A stretch of DNA of 21,568 nt from contig JAEXCG010000146.1 in the NCBI GenBank assembly GCA_023402355.1, positions 1 to 21,568 on the forward strand, in the 5' to 3' direction. Positions 5,817 through 12,528 of the stretch are shown here, piece after piece. Every line of letters starts with the position of its first letter. The first letter of the stretch is position 1. The translations under genes were made by a program, and so were the position numbers. Under the pieces are notes generated by a model, which saw only the letters and a program-made list of their open reading frames with translations, was not told the DNA's origin and did not search any database. The stretch comes from Bacillota bacterium. GTDB lineage: Bacteria; Bacillota; Clostridia; Christensenellales; Aristaeellaceae.

Positions 5817-6017
5817 TCACCGCCTTTCTTCGCCGTCAAGCGCGCTCGGCTTATTTTCCGCTTCCCATTGGCCCGTTGCAGCGCGAATCCATATTCTCTG
5901 CGCCTGCGGCCAGATCGCTCGTACTTGGCTCATGGCGTCCGCTCCGTCCCTTGCGCCGACGGTCCCGTGTACGGACAGCCCATCGATCTCTGCGAGAAAG
6001 GTATACCTTTGTTCCAT
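5817..6017 (-). CDS. Small protein of unknown function
   Basis: The start at ATG 6015-6017 gives MEQRYTFLAEIDGLSVHGTVGA and 66 residues. A perfect AAGGAG lies seven bases upstream, and the primase-helicase stop is five bases away; starts further upstream overlap that gene and lack a ribosome site. The pattern of strands then a helix (DGADAMSQVRAIWPQAQRIWIRAA) suggests a compact alpha/beta fold like other short phage proteins. No function is assigned. Tight spacing on both sides shows it is part of the replication cluster. Confidence 0.65.
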   Translation of the reverse strand: MEQRYTFLAEIDGLSVHGTVGARDGADAMSQVRAIWPQAQRIWIRAATGQWEAENKPSALDGEERR

Positions 6018-6021
6018 GCGA

Positions 6022-8751
6022 TCACTCCTTAAACTCCACCGGCAGATCGTCGTCATTCACCGGTTTAAACCCGTCCATCGCCGTCTGGCTCGCGATCACT
6101 GGAGGCGTCCCGCCGTCTATGGCGTATCGCTTCACCCATAAAAAGCGGCCGCTTTTGCCCGCGCGGAAATATTTGACGCGTGTATTCCGGTTCGCCGTCT
6201 CGTCAACCACGATCAGCTCCTCATCGTGCAGCGCCTGAAACAGCATATGCTTGCTCAGCGGGAAGACCGTGCCCTGGTCCTTCATCTCCTGACAGATCTC
6301 CGTGTAAACCAGGCTCGGGTAAAAATAGTAGTAGTCTTTGTCCCGGTATCCGGCCAGCACCGCGCCCGTCGCCGCGCCGCCCGCCGTGTATTCGTCCACC
6401 TCCTGCACGCAGATGCGGCGCGTAGCCAGCTTCTCCGCGATGCTGGAGAGGAACATCGCCGTGGGCTTTTCGTCCAGGATGGCCTGCTGCTGTGCCCGGA
6501 CGTTCTCCAGAATCGCCTGTCTCGCTCTGGAGATCAGGCCGCCCGCACTCTCCTGTGCGAGCAATCCGGCCTCCTGCCAAAACGAGAACATCACGCGCGA
6601 GGCGGTCATCAGGTGCGCCACCGTCTCGCAGATGCGCCCATGGTGCCCCGGCAGGTGCTCCATCGCCATGCGCCGCTCCTCCACGAACATCTGCGCCAGC
6701 TCGCCCGGCAGCGTGTCGAAGTGCGCCGCCACGTATTCGATGTAGCGCCGCATCGCGGCCTTGAATTTCCCGCTGCGCCCCATGGCCTGCAGCGCCTCAA
6801 ACCGTCCGTCTTTCAGCGCGCTTTCCACGTCTGCGGCCTTGACGCTGATCAGGTACATGCGGGCGAAGCCGCTTTCCCGCACCTGCGGCAGATCCTCGCC
6901 GGTCATCAGGCCGATGCCCCGCGGGGGCGTCTGCTTCGAGGCCCGCAGGTCCGGGCCCAGGCGTCCGCGGTCCGCGCTGTCGCCCCAGGCGCGCAGCATG
7001 TTCTGCGCCAGCGTCTCCATGCGCGCTCGTTCCTGCATGCTGCCGACAGGGTGATAGTCGTCGATCCACAGCGGCGCATCCTTGATCTGAAACGCGCTTT
7101 GCCGCACCTTATTGGGCGTGTCGTGGAAGTTGTTCGGCGCATCGTTGCGCGTAAAGATGCCGTAGTGACACATGAAGAGCGCGGCCAGCGTGCTTTTGCG
7201 CGTGCCGCTCTTGCCCAGCAGATAGGTCACGAAGCTGGGCACGTAGCCGACGCTTTTGAAAAGGCTCGTCAGCGGGGCCAGATGCATCGCCGCCATCAGG
7301 GGAAAGCCGATCCTGTCCGGCAATACGTCCAGCAGCAGCATCTGGTTTGCCACCAACTCTATCGTCTCGCTTCCCCCATCGTCGCCCAGCTCGTAACGGT
7401 CGAGCGGCGGCTCCAGCTCCACGCTGATGCCCTGCGCGCCGATCGCGCCGCCGTTGTACATGTACACGTGCCTCCCCGATAGCTCCCGCCAGCCCATGTG
7501 CTCGTAGACCGTGCGCCTCTTGCTCATTCGTTTTCCCGCCTCCGACAGCGCAAACAGCACTTGCGCCTTGATGTTCTGGCCCGGCACGAAATTGCCGTCG
7601 TACCCCCAGCTCTCCGTCACCCAGTTCATGGCCGCCAGACGATCTGCGGGCACCGTCACGTCGGGCAGCCTGCGCCCGCTCGCCGTGATCGCGCCGATCT
7701 TCATTTCCTCGCGCGGCGGGTTTACGCCGTCCGTGCGCGTGATCGTCTCCAGCGGCTGCGGCACGAACATGCACAGCGTCTTGCTTCCGTCCTTCACCCG
7801 CATGGCCAAACAGCCGTTTTTAACGACGTATCCGGGCACGCCGAAATAGCTTTCGCCGTCGGTTTCCTCCGGCGGGGGCGGTGCGCACTCTTCCGCTTCC
7901 TCGATCAGCTTTTGCAGCCGCTCCGCGGCCTGTTTCCGGTCGCCGATCAGCTGAATGAAATCCGTCGCGTCCCCCTTCTCCGGCAGCTCCTTCAGCGCGG
8001 TCTTCAGGTCGAGCATGCGAATCCTGCGCGCGACGCCGGAGAGACCTTTTGCCGCCGTAGCCATCAGCTTGCGTCCCGGTTCGTCGTTGTCCGGGATCAA
8101 CACCACGTCTGCATCCCGCAGCCATTCGCTGTGCGCGCTCGTCCATTTACCGTCCCCGCCGCCTCCGCAGATGCACGTGGCGACAAACCCCAATGCCTCC
8201 AGGCTCTGCACGTCCTTTTCGCCCTCTACCACCAGGATCGTGCGGTTGCCGTTTCTCGCGTCCAGCGCCGCGGGCAGCTCGTAAAGCAGCCCGCCCCACT
8301 TGCAGCGCCCCCAGCACAGCATGCCGTCATCGTCATACGCCTGCGTCGGGAAGCTCTTCTTCTCCGTGCGGCCCACCAACATGCGCACCTCGCCGTCCTG
8401 GTCGCGGTATTGGTAGACCGTCGTGATGCGTTCGAGCTCCTTGGTCTTTTTGTTGTAGAAGTTCCCGCCGACCCGCAGCACGTGCTCCGGCTTGACCGGC
8501 GTGGGCTTCTTGCTCTTGACGACGCCGTGCCGCCTCCCCTCTTCATCGAAGAGGTCTTTCCACTCCACTCCGATTTTCTTTAAGATGTCGTCGGTCCGGC
8601 ATCCGGCAAAGCAGTTGAGGACGATACCCTTCGCACCCAAGCTGATTGACAGGCTCCGCTTCTTGTCGTCGTGGCAGGGACAGCGCGCCATGTACTCCCC
8701 GCCTTGGCCGCTTACGTCCTCGAACCGGCTCAAAAATTCCCGTAAATTCAT
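6022..8751 (-). CDS. DUF927-type phage primase-helicase
   Basis: The protein is 909 residues from ATG 8749-8751 (MNLREFLSRF; GGAGG seven bases upstream). It starts with a CHC2-like zinc finger (CPCHDD near 24-28, CFAGC near 47-51). A TOPRIM domain follows (ILVVEGEKD near 172-180, VVLIPDNDEPG near 216-226), the catalytic fold of bacterial-type primases. The second half is a DUF927 helicase-like ATPase with Walker A GKSGTRKST (about 513-521) and acidic Walker B LWIDDYH (about 561-567), then a helical C-terminus with a likely winged-helix end. It would make primers and unwind DNA at the element's replication fork. It is the largest early gene and precedes a run of small genes, with SSB further down the operon. 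No polymerase is visible, so host polymerase is probably used. Confidence 0.9.
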   Translation of the reverse strand: MNLREFLSRFEDVSGQGGEYMARCPCHDDKKRSLSISLGAKGIVLNCFAGCRTDDILKKIGVEWKDLFDEEGRRHGVVKSKKPTPVKPEHVLRVGGNFYNKKTKELERITTVYQYRDQDGEVRMLVGRTEKKSFPTQAYDDDGMLCWGRCKWGGLLYELPAALDARNGNRTILVVEGEKDVQSLEALGFVATCICGGGGDGKWTSAHSEWLRDADVVLIPDNDEPGRKLMATAAKGLSGVARRIRMLDLKTALKELPEKGDATDFIQLIGDRKQAAERLQKLIEEAEECAPPPPEETDGESYFGVPGYVVKNGCLAMRVKDGSKTLCMFVPQPLETITRTDGVNPPREEMKIGAITASGRRLPDVTVPADRLAAMNWVTESWGYDGNFVPGQNIKAQVLFALSEAGKRMSKRRTVYEHMGWRELSGRHVYMYNGGAIGAQGISVELEPPLDRYELGDDGGSETIELVANQMLLLDVLPDRIGFPLMAAMHLAPLTSLFKSVGYVPSFVTYLLGKSGTRKSTLAALFMCHYGIFTRNDAPNNFHDTPNKVRQSAFQIKDAPLWIDDYHPVGSMQERARMETLAQNMLRAWGDSADRGRLGPDLRASKQTPPRGIGLMTGEDLPQVRESGFARMYLISVKAADVESALKDGRFEALQAMGRSGKFKAAMRRYIEYVAAHFDTLPGELAQMFVEERRMAMEHLPGHHGRICETVAHLMTASRVMFSFWQEAGLLAQESAGGLISRARQAILENVRAQQQAILDEKPTAMFLSSIAEKLATRRICVQEVDEYTAGGAATGAVLAGYRDKDYYYFYPSLVYTEICQEMKDQGTVFPLSKHMLFQALHDEELIVVDETANRNTRVKYFRAGKSGRFLWVKRYAIDGGTPPVIASQTAMDGFKPVNDDDLPVEFKE

Positions 8752-8781
8752 GCCGCAACCTCCGCGCATTCTTCCCGCTCA

Positions 8782-8805
8782 AAAAGCGTCAGCGCTGACG
8801 CTTTT
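8782..8805. repeat. Perfect 24-bp palindrome inside the early operon
   Basis: The arms 8782-8793 and 8794-8805 are exact inverted copies (AAAAGCGTCAGC and its complement). On the minus strand the structure runs into TTTTT, so it could form a terminator-like hairpin just 31 bases before the primase-helicase ATG. No promoter fits between. It may be an attenuator, an operator, or an accident of the coding-like frame that crosses it. Confidence 0.6.
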
Positions 8806-8819
8806 GCTTCTTCGCCTGC

Positions 8820-9275
8820 TCACCCATGCAGCGTCTGGTTCAACGCTGTGATCGCCGCGTCGAGCTTCTTGTGCGCCTGCAGCAAACGCTCGCGTGCTTC
8901 AATCGCGCACCCGCGCTCATCCGGCGTAATTCTTCCGTCTGCGGCGATCCGCGCGAACGCGGAAATCAGCTCATGCATTTGTTCCTCGCCGAGTACCAGC
9001 TGCAACGCCGCGCGTTCCAGGTTGCTCACCTGCTGACAGCTCACCATCAGCGGGCAGTTCTCCGCGACGTGATCCAGCCGCAGCTGCTCGTCCCCATAGA
9101 CCTCTATCATTCGCTCCACCATCGAACATGGCACCGAGGTCACGCCTGCTTCGTAGTTATAGAGCACGTCGGCGCTGATAAACAGCTCCCGACTCGCGCG
9201 CTCCCGGTTCGACAGCTCTGGCCTGCGCTCGCTCGCACGAATCCGCGCGGCGTAGTACGACGTGTTCATTTTCAT
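8820..9275 (-). CDS. DNA-binding regulator with XRE-like N-terminus
   Basis: The start is placed at ATG 9273-9275 (MKMNTSYYAARIRAS), nine bases after GAGGGA, giving 151 residues; ATG 9282-9284 is possible but sits directly on the GAGGGA. Residues 8-60 show an HTH pattern (SNRERASRELFISADVLYNYEAGVTSVP) of the XRE superfamily. The C-terminal half is helical, ending EARERLLQAHKKLDAAITALNQTLHG. It is the second gene of the early operon, where phages keep Cro-like or replication-control regulators. After its TGA the same frame continues coding-like for 23 codons to the primase ATG. Confidence 0.7.
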   Translation of the reverse strand: MKMNTSYYAARIRASERRPELSNRERASRELFISADVLYNYEAGVTSVPCSMVERMIEVYGDEQLRLDHVAENCPLMVSCQQVSNLERAALQLVLGEEQMHELISAFARIAADGRITPDERGCAIEARERLLQAHKKLDAAITALNQTLHG

Positions 9276-9288
9276 CGCCATCATTCCC

Positions 9289-9528
9289 TCACATTGCCGA
9301 TCGCCGATCGTCTGCGTCCAGTCCTCGGACAACCATATCGGCGACCACGCCCGGCGTCGTGCCTAAGCATCGCGCCACCTTTTCCAGCACCTCCAACGTC
9401 GGATTTCGCTTAACCCCTCGTTCCAGTTCGTAGTAGTAGTTGATACTAAGCCCGCAAGCGTTCGCGACTTGCGCTCGCGTCAAGCCCAGCCGGATTCGCC
9501 GACTCTCGATCGTCTCTATCTCATTCAT
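9289..9528 (-). CDS. XRE-family regulator, Cro-like position
   Basis: The start at ATG 9526-9528 gives MNEIETIESRRIRLGLTRAQVANACGLSINYYYELERGVKRNPTLEVLEKVARCLG, a full HTH_3 domain, and 79 residues in all. AGGGGG lies six bases upstream. XRE proteins of this size bind palindromic operators as dimers. It is the first gene behind the leftward early promoter and faces the plus-strand repressor at 9774, so it is probably the Cro counterpart that keeps the lytic or early programme on. Operator assignment is inferred from position. Confidence 0.85.
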   Translation of the reverse strand: MNEIETIESRRIRLGLTRAQVANACGLSINYYYELERGVKRNPTLEVLEKVARCLGTTPGVVADMVVRGLDADDRRSAM

Positions 9529-9629
9529 GCGTATCCCCCTATCCCGTATAAAAGCCGGTTGCGCCGGCAAGTTTTCGCAAAAGTCGATGGGCCATCCACC
9601 CGGACGATCTGATATGATGGCACCATCGT

Positions 9630-9658
9630 AGATGTACTAGCGTTTGCTTGGTACATCT
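9630..9658. repeat. Inverted repeat at the early message start
   Basis: AGATGTAC (9630-9637) and GTACATCT (9651-9658) are exact 8-bp arms around 13 bases. They lie where the minus-strand message should begin and overlap the plus-strand -35 box, so a protein bound here could affect both directions. Confidence 0.5.
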
Positions 9659-9671
9659 TAGATGTTATAAT
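9644..9671 (+). promoter_or_regulatory. Promoter of the repressor-integrase unit
   Basis: TTGCTT (9644-9649), a 16-base spacer and a perfect TATAAT (9666-9671) lie on the plus strand. The message would start near 9678 and carry a leader of about 95 bases with two operator-like palindromes before the repressor ATG. Its -10 box shares five bases with the -10 box of the opposing promoter. Confidence 0.6.
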
Positions 9672-9695
9672 ATCACGCTGTCAGCGTTAAGTCAA
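9667..9695 (-). promoter_or_regulatory. Early (leftward) promoter
   Basis: On the minus strand, TTGACT (9690-9695) and TATTAT (9667-9672) are separated by exactly 17 bases. It drives the XRE regulator and the whole replication operon. The spacer contains the odd palindrome ACGCTG-T-CAGCGT (9675-9687), a good place for a repressor to block it. Confidence 0.75.
9675..9687. promoter_or_regulatory. Operator-like palindrome in the early promoter
   Basis: Six-base arms ACGCTG and CAGCGT flank a single central T. The site fills the spacer of the leftward promoter. Its short GTCAGCG string recurs in the 24-bp palindrome at 8782-8805, though with different arm geometry. Confidence 0.5.
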
Positions 9696-9714
9696 CGTTT
9701 ATACAGTTATTTTT

Positions 9715-9752
9715 TTATTCGCTGCTAGCGAATAACGCCGAATAAGTTATTC
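9715..9752. promoter_or_regulatory. Two AATAA-type operators before the repressor gene
   Basis: The first site (9715-9735) has exact 9-bp arms TTATTCGCT and AGCGAATAA around three bases. The second (9740-9752) is GAATAA-G-TTATTC. Both use the half-site TTATTC/GAATAA and lie between the plus-strand promoter and the repressor ribosome site, a layout expected for autoregulation. Confidence 0.6.
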
Positions 9753-9773
9753 TAGTTTCAGGAGGTGTTATGA

Positions 9774-10139
9774 ATGTACGAAACCCGCATAAAGCAGGCA
9801 CGAAAACAGAAAGGGATTTCGCAAAAGATGCTCGCGCTGAAGCTGGGCACCAAACAAACGACCGTCAGCGGTTGGGAGAATGCCGGTTCTGAGCCAGCCT
9901 ATGAGCAGCTGGTTAAAATGGCCGATCTTTTCGGCGTAACCACAGATTATCTGCTCCGGCGCACGGACACGCCGCTGACTCTCGTGTCCAGTTCATCCGT
10001 TTATACGGAAGTCACGCCGTTCGAGCGCGACGTATTGGAGCGGTATCGCGCAGCCAGTGAGGAAACAAAAATCAATATCTGCGCGATACTCCGGCTGACG
10101 CATCCCGCCGAGCTGCGGGATAGGGCCAAGAGGTCCTAG
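9774..10139 (+). CDS. XRE-family repressor, CI-like position
   Basis: In this 121-residue protein residues 1-60 are a typical HTH_3 domain (IKQARKQKGISQKMLALKLGTKQTTVSGWENAGSEPAYEQLVKMADLFGVTTDYLL). The tail (about 62-121) includes TPFERDVLERYRAASEETKINICAILRL, a helical segment common in small Firmicutes phage repressors and probably used for dimerisation. There is no S24 peptidase domain, so induction by RecA-driven self-cleavage is not expected. The ATG at 9774 follows AGGAGG by eight bases. It lies divergent from the early operon and upstream of the integrase, as expected for a lysogeny repressor. Confidence 0.88.
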   Translation: MYETRIKQARKQKGISQKMLALKLGTKQTTVSGWENAGSEPAYEQLVKMADLFGVTTDYLLRRTDTPLTLVSSSSVYTEVTPFERDVLERYRAASEETKINICAILRLTHPAELRDRAKRS

Positions 10140-10198
10140 TCCGGCGCGGAAATCTGATCGAGTTACCCTCACGCTGGAATCAACAAAGCAGCGACAAG

Positions 10199-11371
10199 GT
10201 GGAACAGGTGACGCCGCCAAACCTGACAGATGGAGGCGACGAAACCTTGCCACGCAAAAAAAAGCGCTTACGCGCCCGTGTAAATGTAAACCCGAATCCC
10301 AATGGCCCGCCGATTTATCGTTGGGCCTCAGCCTACACCCGCTCCGATCTGGAAGCTGAAAAGTACAGAAAGCGCCGCGAGTACGAAGCGGAGCTTGCGG
10401 CGTCCGGCATAGAGATCCCGCCGGCGCAAGCCGATCCTCCCTCATTTGAGCAGCCCTGCTCACAGGTCGCAGCAGATGAAGCTCAGACCTTTGAAGTGTA
10501 TGCGTCGCACTGGTACAGCCTGTATAAGGAACCGGCCCTGCGCAAATCTTCAAGGAATATGTACCTGAATGTCTTCAAAAACCACCTGTTTCCGCACATC
10601 GGCAGCCTGCCGCTCGCCTCGATCACGCGTGACGTACTGCAGGAGATGTTCAACAGGTATTACAGCGCAAACGTCTCGTCTTCGCTCATCCACAAGCTCG
10701 TTCTGACTCTGCGTCAAATTTTCCGCGATGCGGTAGAGGAGGACATCATCAAGAAGGATCCTACGCGCCGCCTGTGCCCACCCAAAGGCACGACCGGAGA
10801 TCCCGTCCCTCTGAGCATTGACGAGGTCGAGGCCCTTACAAAATCGCTCCCATACGACCAGGAAGACGGTCTTTTTCCGCTTTTGATCATATGGACGGGC
10901 CTGCGTCGCGGCGAAGCGCTCGGCTTGCGCTGGGGCGACATACAGGATGGCATGGTGTCGGTGCAGCGCTCCGTGGAATTTGAGAACAACCGTCCAGTCG
11001 TCGGCCCGCCGAAGACCGATGCGGCCTATCGCGACATTCCTATACCCGAACCGCTCCTTTCCATGCTGAACGAGCACCGCGGCTCCGACGAACAATATGT
11101 TTTCGGTTCACAAGCGCCCTGGACGGAGTGCAAATGCAGACGCACATGGCAGCGGATTCACAAAAAGCACCCCATTTTAGCCTCGCACACGATCCACGAG
11201 ATGCGCCATACCTACAATCAGATCCTTCGATACCACGGCGTGGATCCGGCGACGATCCAATATCTCATGGGCCACGCGGATTATGAGACGACCGTGGAGG
11301 ACTATACGGACATTACGAAGGACGACACGATCCGGGCACTCCGGCTCATAACGCCATCCTATCTCGCATGA
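10199..11371 (+). CDS. int: Tyrosine-type integrase
   Basis: The 390-residue protein has a basic N-terminal arm-binding region (KKKRLRARVNVNPNPNG), a core-binding domain (about 95-180) and a full catalytic domain. Active-site residues are all present: R236 in TGLRRGE, K272 in PPKTD, H333 and R336 in HEMRH, H359 in MGHADYETT, and nucleophile Y369 in VEDYTD. It inserts and helps remove the element at the tRNA-Arg site, whose remnant begins 127 bases after its stop. Two GTG starts are possible: 10199, or 10208, which has AAGGTGG upstream and may be the real one. It follows the repressor by 59 bases with no promoter seen between, so both are probably on one message. Confidence 0.95.
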   Translation: MEQVTPPNLTDGGDETLPRKKKRLRARVNVNPNPNGPPIYRWASAYTRSDLEAEKYRKRREYEAELAASGIEIPPAQADPPSFEQPCSQVAADEAQTFEVYASHWYSLYKEPALRKSSRNMYLNVFKNHLFPHIGSLPLASITRDVLQEMFNRYYSANVSSSLIHKLVLTLRQIFRDAVEEDIIKKDPTRRLCPPKGTTGDPVPLSIDEVEALTKSLPYDQEDGLFPLLIIWTGLRRGEALGLRWGDIQDGMVSVQRSVEFENNRPVVGPPKTDAAYRDIPIPEPLLSMLNEHRGSDEQYVFGSQAPWTECKCRRTWQRIHKKHPILASHTIHEMRHTYNQILRYHGVDPATIQYLMGHADYETTVEDYTDITKDDTIRALRLITPSYLA

Positions 11372-11498
11372 TTTTAGGTACAAATTGTTGCCACTCATTT
11401 AAAATCCGCTTCCAAAACGCAAAAAAGGGCCATTTTCAGTGCCCGGAACGGCCCGATTTCCCTCACTTTTTCATGTTTTTAACGGTTTTCAGGCGCTG

Positions 11499-11546
11499 TG
11501 ACTACGAATCAAAAGGCCACAGGTTCGAATCCTGTTGGGCGCGCCA
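11499..11546 (+). other. Attachment site: duplicated 3' half of tRNA-Arg(ACG)
   Basis: The sequence contains the anticodon loop CTACGAA, the 3' anticodon stem TCAAA, the variable loop, a T arm (ACAGG-TTCGAAT-CCTGT), the acceptor strand TGGGCGC, discriminator G and encoded CCA. The 5' half (D arm, acceptor start) is absent; upstream bases do not pair with it. This is the remnant left when an element recombines into a tRNA gene. The intact tRNA-Arg should lie at the other end, left of the window. Confidence 0.85.
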
Positions 11547-11893
11547 CTGAAAACTGTTGACATGCCTCGCGCTGTTGATGGTTTTCTTTTTTTGTACCCG
11601 GTTTTTGTATCCGTTTGAATTGATATATGCTTAGGAAAAAATAACGGCGTGCGTTTCCGCCGTTCTTTTTCTTAACCGGCCCCCTCGTTGCGCCTTTGCG
11701 CGCGGCAAAGGAAAACGGAGCGGTTGAAAAGAGGCGGCGCCCGCTATTCGTCAAAACGGAGCATCGTCTGCCCTGGGTGGAAAAATAGAGCTTGCCGAGG
11801 ATTTGTTTCCGTCCGAAGCGGGAATCGCGCAGGTTCCTGTAGAATTGATCCACAAAGAAAAAACGCCATCCGACCGAAAAATGAGGTGCTCTT
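11547..11893. other. Host intergenic region after the attachment site
   Basis: This 347-base host stretch runs between the attachment site and the TPM gene. It holds the terminator at 11643-11670. I see no convincing gene or promoter; a TTGACA at 11556-11561 has no matching -10 box. Confidence 0.6.
11643..11670 (+). terminator. Terminator once serving the tRNA-Arg gene
   Basis: AACGGCG (11643-11649) pairs with CGCCGTT (11658-11664), followed by CTTTTT. It lies about 100 bases after the tRNA 3' end on the same strand, so it was probably the natural end of the tRNA transcript before integration. Confidence 0.7.
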
Positions 11894-12439
11894 ATGCGTC
11901 GGTTCATCTCGCTGCTTCTCGTCCTGCTGATCGCTCAGGTTCCCGTTCTGGCTGAAGACGCCGTTTCGCCGGTTCCCCCTCGCCCAGAGCAATTCACACA
12001 TGTCTACGACTATGCGGACGTCATCTCCGCAAGACATGAAGCGCAAATCGCCTCCTACTGCGACGACCTGGGGCAGATGACAAAGGCAACCATCGTCTGT
12101 GTGACCGTCAAATCTCTGGAGGGTTTGGAGATCCGGGACTTTGCTTTTGAGCTCTTCAACGCTTGGGGCATCGGCGACGCGGAAAGAAACGACGGGGTGC
12201 TCCTCTTGCTCGCAGCGGAAGATCGGAACATTACGCTTGAGGTCGGAAGCGGCCTGGACCGTCTGCTCGACTCCGCGACCAGCGACGCGATATTTGACCT
12301 TTGCATGCACAGCTTTGCCGACGACGACTTTTCAAACGGCATGCGCGAACTGGCCCTGACGACCTGCCTGACGCTCATCAAAAAGCAAACGCTGTTGTTC
12401 GACGATCCCGAAATCGTCAAAGCGGTCGCTGAAATTTAA
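11894..12439 (+). CDS. Secreted TPM-domain protein
   Basis: The 181-residue protein has a signal peptide (MRRFISLLLVLLIAQVPVLA, cut near residue 20). A TPM domain (about 36-165) follows: VYDYADVISARHEAQIASYCDDLGQMTKATIVCVTV, then FAFELFNAWGIGDAERNDGVLLLLAAEDRNITLEVGSGL, the usual family core. TPM proteins occur in photosystem repair and in many bacterial cell-envelope proteins; some have weak phosphatase activity. Most bacterial YgcG-like members have a C-terminal membrane helix, and this one has none, so it is probably released or loosely bound outside the cell. GAGGTG lies five bases before the ATG. It is the first host gene beyond the insertion. Confidence 0.85.
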   Translation: MRRFISLLLVLLIAQVPVLAEDAVSPVPPRPEQFTHVYDYADVISARHEAQIASYCDDLGQMTKATIVCVTVKSLEGLEIRDFAFELFNAWGIGDAERNDGVLLLLAAEDRNITLEVGSGLDRLLDSATSDAIFDLCMHSFADDDFSNGMRELALTTCLTLIKKQTLLFDDPEIVKAVAEI

Positions 12440-12470
12440 ACGCCCCGAATACAGGGCATGCACTCGCTTC

Positions 12471-12527
12471 GACGCGCGCCTCAAACGGTAAGCGGCCTGC
12501 CCCGCCGCCGGACGCTTGAGGCGCGTC
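12471..12527. repeat. Long imperfect inverted repeat between convergent genes
   Basis: The left arm (12471-12484) and right arm TTGAGGCGCGTC (12516-12527) pair over 10-12 bases with a two-base bulge. It lies between the convergent TPM and AraC genes. Neither side has a clear T-run, so it may be a weak two-way terminator. Confidence 0.4.
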
Positions 12528-12528
12528 T

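Larger units (their letters stand above)
1..11546. mobile_element. Integrated temperate phage or phage-like element (one end, partial)
   Basis: The block runs from the left window edge to the duplicated tRNA-Arg 3' half at 11499-11546. It holds an integrase adjacent to the attachment site, a repressor, a divergent switch region and a packed early operon with primase-helicase, SSB and a sigma-like late regulator. This is the usual order of a temperate phage right arm. No capsid, terminase, tail, relaxase or T4SS gene is visible, so a prophage, a satellite or an integrative conjugative element all remain possible. The DNA-replication set and the RinA/ArpU-like gene favour a phage origin. Confidence 0.85.

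Noticed and set aside
3460..8583. Several long plus-strand frames (for example 3460-4662, 4505-5647, 6226-7482, 7498-8583)
   Set aside because: They lie opposite well-supported early genes, are rich in Arg/His/Pro as expected of antisense GC-rich frames, and have no promoter or ribosome sites.
11426..11452. GGGCC/GGCCC stem after the integrase as a terminator
   Set aside because: The stem is only five bases with a long loop, and no T-run follows directly.
11556..11585. TTGACA after the tRNA remnant as a host promoter
   Set aside because: No acceptable -10 box at 16-18 bases.
11509..11907. 132-codon minus frame crossing the attachment site
   Set aside because: It runs through tRNA sequence and a terminator and covers the start region of the TPM gene; not a plausible gene.
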